A stretch of 64,000 nucleotides of DNA from positions 5,791,001 through 5,855,000 of the forward strand of contig JANTQA010000048.1 of the NCBI GenBank assembly GCA_027625915.1, read 5' to 3'. This DNA is from Anaeramoeba flamelloides (taxonomy: Eukaryota > Metamonada > Anaeramoebidae). Below, in pieces: positions 47,147 to 59,286 of the stretch (position 1 is the first letter of the stretch; the number at the start of each line of letters is the position of its first letter). The notes under the pieces were generated by a model. It did not search any database. It worked only from the letters and a program-made list of their open reading frames with translations, and was not told the DNA's origin. Position numbers and translations under genes: made by a program.

Positions 47147-50100
47147 TGGTATGGTTTTTTTTTTTTTTTTTTTTGATTGGTTTAGTGAAAAGAAATAAAA
47201 ACAGAAAAAGTCTAAAAGTACAAAAAAATGAAATTATATTTTAAGGACTACTTTCCCACCCATGAAAGTATCTAGTTATTATGTTATTTCACTTTCACTT
47301 CTTAAAATGAATCTTGATTCTGGAGAAATTGGACAAAAAAAAAAAACATTTTCTGTCATCTTAACCTTGACAACACACGTTTTTTCTTTTCTTTCTCTAA
47401 GAAAAAGTTAAAGAAAATAATTGATATATAATATCTTGAGGCAATTTTCAAGTGCAATTCAAATTTGAGAACATTTCAAACATGTCAAAAAGGTTTTATA
47501 AAAAACTATAGAACAGCCTCAGGAATTGTTTTAATTTTATAAATTTGAAATGGAATTACGAAATTATTAAAATCTAATTTTGACATAATCGATAAACTGT
47601 AAAAATGGTGAAAATTGCGAGATAGTGAAAATTTCACCATTTTTTTTGTAAAAGAAATTTTCACTGTGTAAATTCTATTGAGATGACAAAACTTTTTCAA
47701 TTGTGTTTTTATACAGTATTCTACCTTTTTCACCTGAAAACATAGTTCTTAAGGTTCAATTTTTTTAAAATTTATATCTTTAAATAGAGAAAGGAATATG
47801 TTTTAGGATTAAATTAAATAACATCTTTTTAGTATTAAAAGAATTAAATTGAGAAATGTCTCATCTTCAAGTATTAATAGATTATCAACCATAAAAGTCA
47901 AATAATTTACTTTTTTTTTTTTCAAAAGAGAATTAGAAAACAATCTTATTATTCATTTGTTTGTGTTTTATGATTTTTTAGATTCTTCAAAGCAAACTCT
48001 GTTTCAGTCAAAGGGGCCCAACGTTTTTTTCAAATATCAATTATTTTATATAATTGACCTTTGAAGAACAAATAAGAAATAAACAGAATAATACACATCA
48101 AAGAAGTGCTGATATATGTCTGAAAGAAAACTAATTAACAAATAGATTTTCTTAAAAATTGGAAAACTCAAATTCTTAGGTCCCCATTGAGAAAAACAAG
48201 GATGTTTGTTTTGATCTTCTACTGGTATTTGAATAATAAATATGAAACATTTTTCACTTCATTTTCCATATTTTTCTTTTAGAAATCAAGCCCCCAAACG
48301 AAGTTTGTTGGTATTTGTGATCTCTATTTGAAAAAGCAAATGAAAATGAAGTGAAAATTTTTCACATTTATTAAACAAATATCAAGATCAAAGATCGAAT
48401 TGAATTGCAATAGAAATCAATAGATTTCTCAGAAATCTTTATATGGTTTCAATGACATTAGAATAACACGTTTTTACCAAATGACTATTGATCTTGTAAT
48501 AAAAAAATTTCTTGCAACTGAATAAAGTTAAAAAAAAAAATCGAAAAAAAAAAACAAAAATGTGTAAAAATATGAAAAAATGATTTCAATTTTGAAAATT
48601 TCCAAAATAAAATTTTTTCTTCTAATATCTATGCAAACCCTTTAAACACATTTAATTTGCCCTTTACAACTGGATCCCTTTTACTGAAAAATTGTTTACT
48701 TCCTAAATAAATAATTAATTACAATTTTTTTTCATAAAATAAAATCCAACAATATAATATTAGTTTGAATTTACTGATCTCCTTTCAAAAAGTTTAGAGG
48801 CTTAAAATTTTGTTCATCTCTTAAAAATTCCATACTGGCTTATCATTGTATATTTAAAAATAAAAAAAAATAAATTTTGTTTTAGAAATTAACTCAAGTA
48901 CTAAAAAAATTGTGAATATGCAAAAATAACATTTTTATTCATAATGAAAATTAATAAAAAAAAAAAAATGAAATTGTTTAATTCTGGTCTGACAACGTAG
49001 TTCAATTTGAAATTTATGAAAATTTTTAAAAAAAAAGTTACAAATTAAAGGTGAAAGAAAGAGAGATTATAAACATTGTGTGGATCTATCATTTGATGTT
49101 TTACTTATTGTGAAATTTTATGAATTATATTCACTATTTTTATAATAGAATTAAACTGAGAAAAAAGTTATTATTGTGTAAATATCAAAATATTATTCTT
49201 TATTTGTATTTGAAAGTTTTAAAATTAAATTTTTAAAACATTTTAACTTTTTAATTTACTAATAGTTTATTTTTTAATAGAAAATTTAATTTTTCAAAAT
49301 AAAAATTTTCTTAAAAATGTTTGTGAGTTATTAAATTAGATTAAAAATTCCAAATATTTTTTTCTGGCAAAAAATGATTTAAATTGTTATAAAATTTCTT
49401 GTAAGTTTAAAAAAATTGTGAAAAAAAATTTAAAAATTTGTAAAATTTTTTGACTTTTTTTATTTCCACTTTATAAAATGATAAAAAGATTTTTTTAAAC
49501 ATGAGTAGATTTACAAAAATACACTTTTTAGATCTTGATTTTCATTGGTAAACTTTAAATAAAAGTCTATTATATTTTGATTTTTTGATCATCTATACTT
49601 TTTGATTAATTTTATTTGATACGATATAAATAGAATTTTTATTAATTTATAAAAAAGTCGGAAAATATTTTTCGTTGAAATTTGGATTTCCAAGCGTAAC
49701 CCAAAAATCTAATTCCAAATATTCAAGTTTGTATTAAATTATGTATTAATTTAATATGTTGTTTATTGGTTTTATATTGATAACAGGAGAAATTCTGATT
49801 TCAAAAAAAAAGACTCACTATTATTAAATGCTTAAAAGGTTTTAGAACTTACACATCAGAACATAAAAAATAAATTATAAAAGTAAAAGTATTGTTATAA
49901 ATACTTCCAAACTTTCCTTTAAATTTTTAAATAATATTGTTCCCTGAATTAAGTAATTTGTTTTATTTTTTGTAAATGGAAAAGATTTCCTTTTAAGGGT
50001 TGACAAAATAATTCCATTTTAGGAATTTTTAGAATCTCAAAATTTTGAAATTAGACATCATAATATTAAAAGTATTTGAAAGGGGCCAGGCTTTAATCAG

Positions 50101-51057
50101 CCTTTTCTACTATTTAAAGCCCTTTTGAGAAGAAATTTTCAAAAACATCAAAAATTAATTTAATTCTTATTCCATGGAATCAAAAAAAACTATTTGATTT
50201 TTTTTTCACCAAAACTCAATTAAAAAAAAATTCTTATGATTCGATTTCAAAGTAAATTAATTTTACGATCAGGAATAAACATAAAAATATCATGAGTGAA
50301 GAAAATATGATTAAAACTAAATTTTTAAGAAGAAAAAGCACCTAATATTAATTTATTTCAAAAATAACAAATTTTTTTGTAAATAAAAAAAAAAAAAAAT
50401 TAAATATTAAATTTTAAGAATGATGGGATTTTATAATGAAAAACCAAATTTAAACAAGAAACAAGTAATAAGTTGGGATTAATCATTGAAATAAAAAAGA
50501 ATCATTTGATTTCATGAATAAAAAAAAAGAATTATTTTAGGATTATATCAAAAAGAATCCAAATGTGAAATCTGAATAATAATCGATTTTATTACTTAAA
50601 AAACACTTTCATGTTAAAAAAAATTGTACCAGCTATTGTGGAAATATCACACTTCTTAATTTATTTTTTGATCTTGAAAGTTTTTTCTCATTTTTCAAAA
50701 TGCATTATTAAATACATTGTATTGGATTCTAATTATACAATTTTGTTCACATAATATAAATAAAGTAATGAAATTTCTATTTCCTATTTCAGAAACAAAT
50801 TTTAAATTTTGATTAAAATAAAACTCAATTATTGTGAATAAAAGAGAATAAAAAGGTTTTTAAAAAAAATATAAAATAGTATTTATCTAAAAGGATAAAT
50901 AAATATGAGTATTCATAATTTGTAATTTAATGTTTCTGAATTGTTATTTGGTTTTAATTTTGTTTAATAAATTATATCAAAATTAAAATTTAGAAAAAAA
51001 AATGTTTTTGAAAATTTATAAAATTATAAATAAAGAGAATAAAAAAAAAAAAAAAAT
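47147..51057. other. Intergenic AT-rich region
   Basis: Between the Spt7-like start and the PSMA4 3' end. Holds family A copy 2 (48005-48686). The stretches 47250-48000 and 48700-51050 show no gene: only low-complexity frames rich in Lys, Asn, Ile and Phe. Confidence 0.65.
48005..48686. mobile_element. Family A inverted-repeat element, copy 2
   Basis: Left end CAGTCAAAGGGGCCCAACG; right end CAACTGGATCCCTTTTACTG. Positions 48150-48686 match 37475-38008 with only scattered differences. An internal palindrome, TTTTCACTTCATTTTC / GAAAATGAAGTGAAAA, lies around 48255-48360. No ORF. Confidence 0.75.
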
Positions 51058-52479
51058 TTAATCTTCTTCAATAACATCTTTATGTTCTTTTAGCAATTCG
51101 TCAACTTTTGATGGACTTAAAATTTCTGTTACAATTTTTCCATCGACCTTTTTAACAAAGGAAAATTCAAGCTTTTCCGAATTAAGAGAAGTTGAGTCCA
51201 TTGTTTTTGCCAAAACTTTTACAACAAGCTTTGTTGCTTCTTTTAAATTCAATTCTTTTGTCCCTTCAAGATTGTCACCTGTTTGCTCTTTATTAATTTT
51301 AAATTCAGAACGTAACATTGATGTTGCTGAATTATGATTTGTCCCAATAGCTACAGCCTTCCAACCTGAATAGTTTCCCGATGGATCTGCTAAATATAAT
51401 TGGAAACCAAAATCTTCATCATAGCCTGCAAACAAAAAGGAAACACCAAATGGCCTTAACCCACCATATTGAGTATAACCTTAGATTTTGTTTTGTTTTG
51501 TTTTGTTTTATTTTATTTTGTATTGAGTGGTATTGTATTGTCGTGTTTTTTATTGTTTTGTTTGTTAAAAATGTTTTGTTTTTTATTTTTTGTTTTTTTT
51601 ATATTGTTTTTTGGGTAAGAAGAGCCCAATTTAAAGATCAGACATGGTAAATGAAAAAGAAAAAGATTTTTTCTTTTAGTTTTGTAATTTCAACAACAAA
51701 AAAAAAAAAAAAGAAAGAAGAAAAAATAATAAAAAAAAAATAAAGAAAAAAAAGAATTCATTATGGAAAGATTACCTTGTTTAATATCACAAACCCTTCT
51801 GACCAATTGTTCAATTGGCATTTTTTGGCCATAGGTATAAGTGTGTCTTTGACAAGTCATTCGGCTTATATTAATTAAAGTATTTGCATCTGATGTGATC
51901 CCTGCAACAGCACAAACTAAATGAGAGTCTATTTTATATAATTTTTCGCTGTTTGAAATTTCGTTTTTGGAAAGAATGCTTTGATCTAGTAAAGGTGAAA
52001 CAACTCTTTTTTCAGTTGCAAGAATAACACCATCTTTTTTGTGATTTTTGTTTATTTTTGTTTTTGTTGTTTATTTTTGTTTTTGTTGTTGTTTTTTGTT
52101 TTTGTTATTTTTTTTTTTATTTTTGTTGTTTTTTTTGTTTTTGTAATTGTTTTTTGTTTTTTTGACAGGATAAATAAAAAATATTAAACATAAAAAGAAA
52201 AAAATGAAAAAGAGCATTTTTATTTCAAAAAGAAGAAAATTAGTTTGGTATTAATTATTTAAAACCATTTTGGTTTTGGTTGAAGAAAGTAAAAGAAAGC
52301 GATTTTCTTTTTTTTTTTTTCTATTTTTTGGAGATCTGTATTTGAATTAAAATATTACCTGTTGCAAGAATTCCTACCGCTGAACCAGCATGGCGAATAG
52401 CTTCCATTGCATATTCAACTTGATAAAGTCTTCCTTCTGGTGAAAAAATTGTTGTTTTTGTATCGTATCTTCTTGACAT
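51058..52479 (-). CDS. PSMA4: 20S proteasome subunit alpha type 4 (PSMA4), three exons
   Basis: Exons 52479-52359, 52033-51776 and 51479-51058 join in phase to 267 codons (266 aa; family about 260). Introns are 325 and 296 nt with donors GTAATA and GTAATC. The N-terminus [20 protein letters not shown] with VEYAMEAI is the alpha signature and specifically that of PSMA4 (alpha-3 ring position). Later blocks are [50 protein letters not shown] and a C-terminal acidic tail. It forms part of the outer heptameric ring of the 20S core and is not itself catalytic. Odd: residues around [21 protein letters not shown] are about seven longer than the human LLDEVFFSEKIYKL. Intron 1 is full of TTTTTGTT repeats. 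The start is fixed by homology. Confidence 0.97.
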
Positions 52480-52822
52480 TTTAAAAAAAAAAAATTTACT
52501 GAAATTAAGAAAAAATGAAATTTTAGATTTGGTTTTTCTTCTAAGAAAGGAAAGGGTGTATATTAACTCTTTAAGAAATTGGTAGACCAATTAATTTTGA
52601 ATCAATACTGAGTCATCAGATAATCAAATTAGGGAGTATGATTAAAAAATCTACAAAGAGATTTCTGTTTGAATTTGAAAGTTTTTACTACTTTCAGTTT
52701 TTTAGGATTAGATTTTGGATGAGAAATTGAAAAGTACTGTGGTAGAAAATGTTATTTGAGATCATAAAGAGAGATGTAACTTATTATTGTGTTTCTTGTG
52801 AATTGTATTCCAATGATTTTAA

Positions 52823-53353
52823 GGTTTACAATCCCTGAAGAATGAAAAAAAGATTATCTGTCTCAGAATGTGGCTTCATGCTATTTTGGTTCAGTGGAGG
52901 TGGATCTTCAACTTGGAGTGAATATTAAAAGTGGCTAAAACTTGTTTTTTCTTTTTTTTTTTTCAACCAAAATCAAAATTTTGGAGTTTAAGACAGTTAG
53001 CATAGAATATAAGATAATTTATAATGAGTGGGTTATCAATTAAATATTTTTTTTAGGTTTGGTTTTATTTAAATCTTTTCACAAATTATTGTTATTTTGG
53101 TAAATATGTAAAAGGAAATTTTCAATTTGTAATTGAAAGACATGGTTTATTAATAAAATATCTCACATTCTATGCTAACTGTCTTAAACTCCAAAATTTT
53201 GATTTTGGTTGAAAAAAAAAAAAGAAAAAACAAGTTTTAGCCACTTTTAGTATTCATTCCAAGTTAAAGTTGGAATTGCTGAAAAACCAAAATCACAATT
53301 TGTCACATGTAATACCAGAAAATCTTGATTTTATTCTTCAGGGGTTGGAAACC
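52823..53353. mobile_element. Inverted-repeat element of about 530 bp
   Basis: The left arm GGTTTACAATCCCTGAAGAA is mirrored at the right end by TTCTTCAGGGGTTGGAAACC. Arms continue for about 170 bp: AAAAGTGGCTAAAACTTG / CAAGTTTTAGCCACTTTT and TGGAGTTTAAGACAGTTAGC / GCTAACTGTCTTAAACTCCA are exact mirrors. No ORF and no second copy seen in this window. Well-kept inner arms suggest a fairly young insertion. Confidence 0.75.
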
Positions 53354-53664
53354 TTATCATGAACTAATGGTATGGGCATATAATAATAATAATAATGCTC
53401 TCTTATGTGTATGTATGCGCAGGAGGGTATTTTCAGATTTCTGAATTTTACATTTAAGTGATTTGTATTCTTTTAAAAATATATCCATGTTTATTTTTTC
53501 AAATACTTTGAAAAATCAAAAAAAGGAATAATATTAATAAATTTTAATATAACATTTAGGTATTATTAAAAATTTGAGAGCAGTCAAAAATAGCAGAAAA
53601 AAAAGAAGGGGGGTGTAGATGCTACAAATAATTTAACAGTTGTTTTATAGAACTGATCAAAAAA

Positions 53665-54205
53665 TAATATAAAATTAAAAATTTTTAACACATTTAAAAT
53701 AGTTAAAATAATCACAATAATACAATTACATTCAAATTAGAAATAATTTTGATTTTTCTAAAATATCTAAATCGTTTTTCCATCTTTTTAGTTTTTTTGT
53801 TTTCATTTGATTTTTTGAATTACATAACCTGTTTCGTTATATCAATTTTTTTAGAACACTTGATATTGGGTTAAAGTTGATTTCTTCAAAAAAGAAGAAA
53901 TTAAATAAATTGGTTGATGATATCTAACACGTTGATCCCATAATTTTTAATAGAATTTAAACAAATTTTCCACTATATTTTATTGATTTGCTCTTTCCAA
54001 AAAAATTTAACATGTTCTTGATTTATTTAGATTGGTAATTATTTATTTTTTCTTTTATGTGTATTGTTATTAATAAACCATTGTTATCATAACAATTAGA
54101 ATATTGTTCTAATGTGGTGGTTTATTTAGAATTACTTAAATATGATTTTTATTTTTCAAAAAAATGATTTTATTGTGTTAAAAATATTAAATAGTGGTTT
54201 ATTTT
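53665..54205 (-). mobile_element. Family C element, copy 5
   Basis: Collinear with copy 2 (14766-15306): TTTTTAACACATTTAAAATAG, CACAATAATACAATTACATT, TTTTTGTTTTCATTTGATTT, GGTTGATGATATCTAACACG and TTATTGTGTTAAAAATATTA. More diverged than copies 1 and 2. Confidence 0.65.
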
Positions 54206-54829
54206 ATTATCGCTTGAAATTATTTTTTTATTAAAATACCTTTCTTCTCTCCAAGTTATCTTTTTTTTTTTGTGAGATGGGGGGTTAAATTTAAAGTATT
54301 GTTTTTTAATTATTGGTGTTTATTTTTTTTACTCTGGAATTCTATTTGGTAAAAAAAAAATATCATAAAATCTAACTTTGAGAAAGAAATGGAATAATGT
54401 CTTTTACAAAAAAAAATGTTGTAAAATATATTCTGTAAAATAACAAATACAGCATTAATTATAAAAAGTGATTTTGAAATAAAAAATTTAGAACTTTAAA
54501 AAAATTGAGGAAGTACTTTTAATTTTTTCAATAAATTTTTTATTTCAACTTTATAAATAAAACCCAAATAAATGTCTTTATTTCAAAATATTTTTTTTTT
54601 TTTTGAAGAGAAATTACACATTTGCAAAAATTGATTTCTTAAGGATTATTCGAATTTTATTCCCAGTGGCTATTACTTTTATACCTACAACACGAATTAT
54701 GAACTCAAAAGAATGTTGAGTTAATAGATCTTGTTAAAATGTAAAATTTAGGTTGTTTTTTGAGGAAGGCAAAAAAAATTTACTTTCCAAATAAAATTTT
54801 TTCACTCAAAATTTTCGACTTCCAAAATG

Positions 54830-54932
54830 ATATTGGGAAAATGTCACTCCACTTTATATTGAAGTACGTTAGATTTGGTGGTGAGGGTAGCCACCCATTT
54901 GAAAAGAAAGTGGAGTGACATTTTCACAATAT
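54830..54932. mobile_element. Short hairpin, possible MITE
   Basis: Arms of about 26 bp: ATATTGGGAAAATGTCACTC continuing to CACTTT, and AAAGTGGAGTGACATTTTCA continuing to CAATAT, around a loop of about 50 bases. The loop contains a smaller GGGTAGCCACCC hairpin. Single copy in this window. Confidence 0.7.
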
Positions 54933-56492
54933 CAAAAAAGTAAGCTTTTTATTTTTGCCTTGCTTTGTTGGGATTTTTCGAAAAGTTTTTGGATCAATAA
55001 ATGATTTTAGTCAGTATCTTAAATTGCTAAAAATTGGCAATATTTTGACTTTCCCTCAATTCACTATATTTTACAGGTCTTAATTTATATACTGCTTTGC
55101 ATTTCAATGCTCACAGAGCATAAAATTCAGATAGTTCTTAATGTTTTGGGTTTTTTTTATTAAATTAGATCAGCAAAACGTACCAATAAAATTTATTGCG
55201 ACGTTTGAACTATAGTGAACAAATATAATTTAACCTCAATAAACTATACTTATCAATTTTATATTTTCGGTAGCTGATCGGAATCCCAGAAAAGTTCAAA
55301 TATACATATAATCAGAAGGTTTTATTAATCTTCACACCAATCAAATAGAAGCTTAATTTCAATAGGGGTGGAATCTTTCCAATATCTATAATCAAATACA
55401 CAGCATTTTGGGTTTGTGTCAGTCATATTTTTTGTTTATGAACGAACAGTTCGAAAACTATTATATTTTGATAACTTGCAAAATGAAACTCTCCTCAAGA
55501 ACATTTTTCAATCCTCGATTTATTTTTAAGATAGGTTTACATGTTTTTTGATTGAGGAATAATAATTGAAAGTTCAATTAGACATATTAGTTTCACAATT
55601 AGGCATTTTAGTCAATCGATTGTTTTTTTTCTCGTTCGATTTATTTTTTGGTTTTTTGAGATTACTTTGAAAATGATAGATCCTTTTTTCCAAATTAATA
55701 AAACGAAAAAAAAATCTTAATTAAATAATTTTTCAACCAAAACAACAAATAATTAATTATCATTTTAAATATTAGAGGGGAACATAGTTTCAAAGGCAAA
55801 CTTCCCTGAAAGGAAATTTGAGTCAAAGATCTTCAAAAGTGGAATTTTCACTTCTTCTTGGATAAAAAAAAAAAATTTTAGGTTTTTTCTTTCTCATACA
55901 TCAGAAACATACTGAATCACAAATGACAAAAATGAAAGAAATTCATTCATTCTAAAATGAGAAAATGTTTATTTGAGTTTGGAACTTTAGACTTGAAATT
56001 GGAGTGAATGCTAAAATTTAGGTTTTGTCAAAGGAATTATTCAATTAACAATTTGTGAAAAAAGATCACCAATTTTTTTATTGAGTTTGTGTTTTTAATT
56101 AAATGTAGGTCTTAAATTTTGCTTGAAAGTACATTTATTTTCAAAAAAAAAATAAAACTCAAATTTTTACAGTTTATTTTTTATTTAACTTCTCATCAAC
56201 CTTTGAGTGGAATTTCAAAACTCGGTGAAAAGTACATGTTGTTTGAGAAAAATTTTTCTCTCAATTCTAAAAAGCGATTAGAAAAATTCCAAATCGAAAT
56301 TTTAAAAATAAGAATATTTAATTTTCCAACAAAATTCAAACAAATAAAGTGATAATTAACACATTGATCCCCACCGTTAAAGGGTTCGTTTCAGACAAGA
56401 GGTGTTTTCAAATCTTTTGTGAACATTTTTAGCTTTTTGTTTTCAACTATCTTTTTCTTTTATTGTTTTTAAAAGACTAATACTTTTTGTCA

Positions 56493-58330
56493 ATGTCAAT
56501 AGCAACTCTCAGGAGTCGCTGGAAATTCACCAACAAGATAGGCCAAGGAGGATTTGGTAAGAATAATTCAGCACAAACCCAACCAAAAAACAAATAAACA
56601 AAATTATTTTTATTTTTATTTTGATTCCAAGCCAATTATTTAGCCTCCCTCTCTTTCAATTTTCTTCAAACAAATCTCTTTCAAAATTAATAAAGGTGAA
56701 ATATATTCTGTGTATGACAACGAAAAGAAAGAAAAAGTTGCAATTAAAATGGAGCGAATTGATCGCAACAAAAGAGCACTGAGATTAGAAATTTCGGTGC
56801 TCAGAAAAATCCAAGGTAATTATTTTTCGGCATACCTATTCGTTAACAAATCTGAGATTTTCCAAAGATCATCAAAATATTCCTAACTTTTGGGTTATTG
56901 TTTGTTTTTTTTTATTTTTTTTTTTCATTTTTCCTTCTCTTGAATGAACACAAATACACAATGGTGAACCAAAAAAACCACTACCTAGACTCTCGCTTTG
57001 CTGCAAAATTCATTTCTTGTGGTCGAAATACAGAACACAATTATTTGGTTATGGAGCTGCTAGGTGATAATTTATCCACTTTAAAGAAAAAACAACTCCA
57101 GCAGCGTTTTTCGTTGGGAACAACGATCAAACTTGGTATTCAGGTAAATCGATTTTTTTTTTCTTTATTTGTGAAAAGTAATTTTGCTCAGCAGATTTAA
57201 AAAAGTGATTACTAACATTTTTAAAAACTTTGAAACAATCTCTACAAAACAGCAATTAAACAGTTTAAGCAGCACTTTTGAAAACTTTTGTTATCACTTT
57301 TTTAATACTGCTTTCAAACACACAAAATAGATCTTTTTTAATTTTTTTTTATTTTTTTTTTTTTTTATTTTTGTAATTTGTAATTTGTTTCTTTTCGAAT
57401 TTATTTTGGAATAGATGATTGCTTCAATTGAAGATGTTCATGAAGTTGGGTATCTTCATCGTGACATAAAGCCAGTAAAAATTCTTTTTTTAAATTGAAA
57501 AACAAATTTTTTTATCTTTCCTTATTTTTTTTTTTTTTTTCATCCCATTCTCGACTATAAACACAAAAAAAACAAATTTCGTGTAACCCAATTTTACCAA
57601 AATTAAAGTCAAATTTTGCTTTAAGACTTAAAAAAAATATTACAACCAGAAATAACATCCCTCTTGAGACATGTTGTATAATTGATTTTGGTCTTGCAAG
57701 AAAATTCAACGATTCTGAAGGCAAACACAGACCTGTAATTTTTGAATTTAAATTTCTTTTACTTTTCAAATGAAAAATTATTTCCTTTTTGATCTTAAAA
57801 AATCTTTAGAAAAAAAATTTTTTTTTTGAATGATGATCTTATTTTTTGTTATTTCTTAATTTTTTTTTTTATTATGGTTTGAAACAAAAACAAAATTAAT
57901 ATTTACTTTCACAAAATAGCCACGAGAAGAGGTCGGTTTTCGCGGGACACCAAGATACGCGTCACTGAATTCCCATTTGGGGAAGGAATTAAGTAGAAGA
58001 GATGATCTTTGGTCATTATTTTATGTCTTTATTGAATTTTTGAAAGGCAAATTGCCCTGGTCATCTATCAGAGATAAACAAAAAATTTTTGAATTAAAAA
58101 CACAACACACAACTGTTGAGCTCTGCAATAACCTTCCAAAAGAATTCGCAACAATGTTTAATTATCTGTCCTCACTCAAATACGAAGATCTACCAAATTA
58201 TAAATATTTAAGAAGATTATTAACAGACATTTATCATCAGTACGGTTATAATGAAAATACTAAATATGATTGGGAAATAATGGAGGAAAGTTTAAATTCA
58301 CAAAGATCAAGTAGCAGTTCTAAAGTGTAA
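56493..58330 (+). CDS. CK1-group kinase, tau-tubulin-kinase-like, six exons
   Basis: Exons 56493-56556, 56696-56815, 56989-57143, 57415-57474, 57609-57734 and 57920-58330 join in phase to 312 codons (311 aa). Introns are 134-271 nt with GTAA donors. Motifs: IGQGGFG (16-22), Lys39 in VAIKME, HRDIKPSN (Asp130), DFGLAR (Asp159). In place of APE it has RYASLNSH, as CK1-group kinases do. KFISCGRNTEHNYLVMELLG and RRDDLWSLFYVFIEFLKGKLPW fit tau-tubulin kinases (RHDDLWSLFYMLVEF) better than CK1 proper (RRDDLESLGYVL). The protein is little more than the kinase domain plus a short Ser-rich end. Serine/threonine kinase; substrate unknown. A downstream exon may give an alternative tail. The ATG is the first in frame before the glycine loop. 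Confidence 0.92.
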
Positions 58331-58803
58331 TAAGTCAATTCATCTTTTTTTTTTTTTTTTTTTTTTTTTTTGGAATAAATAACTGAACCATCAAACAGAA
58401 AATCGTTTAATACCAAATCGTGATATAATTGAGTGGAAAGTTTCTTGTCTATTTATTTTTAAAAACACTAGAGCACAACTTTTGGTTTCCTTTTTAAAAA
58501 AAAAAATCAAAAATCATTCCTTTTCAAATATATTGTAGCTTTAAAAATTTATTTACTTTTTTTTTTTTTTTTTGTTTATTTGTAGTGGCGGTTCAACAAA
58601 AATACACCCTATTTGTCATTAGGCTTTTTTTTAATTTCAAATATATATATATATATATATATAAAGATAATAAAACATAATAAAACATAATAAATTCGAT
58701 TATATCTTAATCGGCCAATTGGATTTTTAAAAAACAAAATTTTATAATTTAATGAAAAATAAATTAACCAAAGTTGTTATTTTAAATATCAGAAAATTAG
58801 TAA
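58331..58803. other. Low-complexity spacer 3' of the kinase
   Basis: Begins with a T run of about 30 (about 58345-58372) and contains an AT microsatellite (about 58641-58662) followed by AAAACATAAT repeats. No gene. If the CaaX exon belongs to the kinase, this would be an intron of about 509 nt. Confidence 0.6.
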
Positions 58804-58833
58804 AATATAATATCAATTCCATATTTATTCAAG

Positions 58834-58887
58834 ATCATTTTAATTAATAATTCTTTTAATCTTTTTTATAATTTGATAAAAAAAAAA

Positions 58888-58918
<31 letters not shown>

Positions 58919-59286
58919 GTGATTCAACAATTGCCTTGACTGGCACGACGAAGGAACTAAGTAGACATAGCAACAAACACATAATTGGGAATTATTCAAA
59001 AGATTTTGACCGAGAAATCAAGAATATAAATAATTTAATATTTCCAGATTTCAAGAAAAAAACATCGGAAAAAAATAATAATAATAGTACTAATATCGAA
59101 AATAAGGATAAGGAACTAATTAATCAAGATTTTATTCTACATTACAATCAAAGCAAAGATATTGAAACAGAAAGTGAAATTAATGAATTTGAAAAAATGA
59201 TGAAAATGATTAATGTAGAAGACAATACAGAAACAACTACACAATTGAACATTGATAATCATAAGGGGTGCTGTAATATTTTATAA
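58834..59286 (+). CDS. Exon-like ORF ending in a CaaX box (possible kinase tail)
   Basis: An open frame to the stop at 59286. It is Asn/Lys/Glu-rich, starts with a run of about ten Asn coded by an AAT repeat, and ends HKGCCNIL. CNIL fits a CaaX prenylation box, with an adjacent Cys that could be palmitoylated. No ATG lies near its 5' end: the only in-frame methionines are close to the C-terminus (EKMMKMINVED). It therefore looks like the last exon of a spliced gene. An acceptor AAG ends at 58833 in phase 0. The upstream kinase offers a phase-0 donor (AAA then GTGTAA at 58325), which would replace the last kinase residue with this 150-aa tail. That join is inference: the donor lacks the usual GTAA form. 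Anchoring by C-terminal lipidation is known for yeast Yck1/Yck2. Confidence 0.45.

Larger units (their letters stand above)
52480..56492. other. Intergenic region between PSMA4 (-) and the CK1-like kinase (+)
   Basis: Divergent promoters must lie at the two ends. The middle holds a 530-bp inverted repeat (52823-53353), family C copy 5 (53665-54205) and a small hairpin (54830-54932). The stretch 54960-56490 contains only unconvincing frames; the one at about 56119-56352 lacks an ATG at its start and resembles no family I know. Confidence 0.6.

Noticed and set aside
57512-57769. Minus-strand 85-codon frame
   Set aside because: Overlaps exon 5 and introns of the CK1-like kinase on the opposite strand; no independent support.
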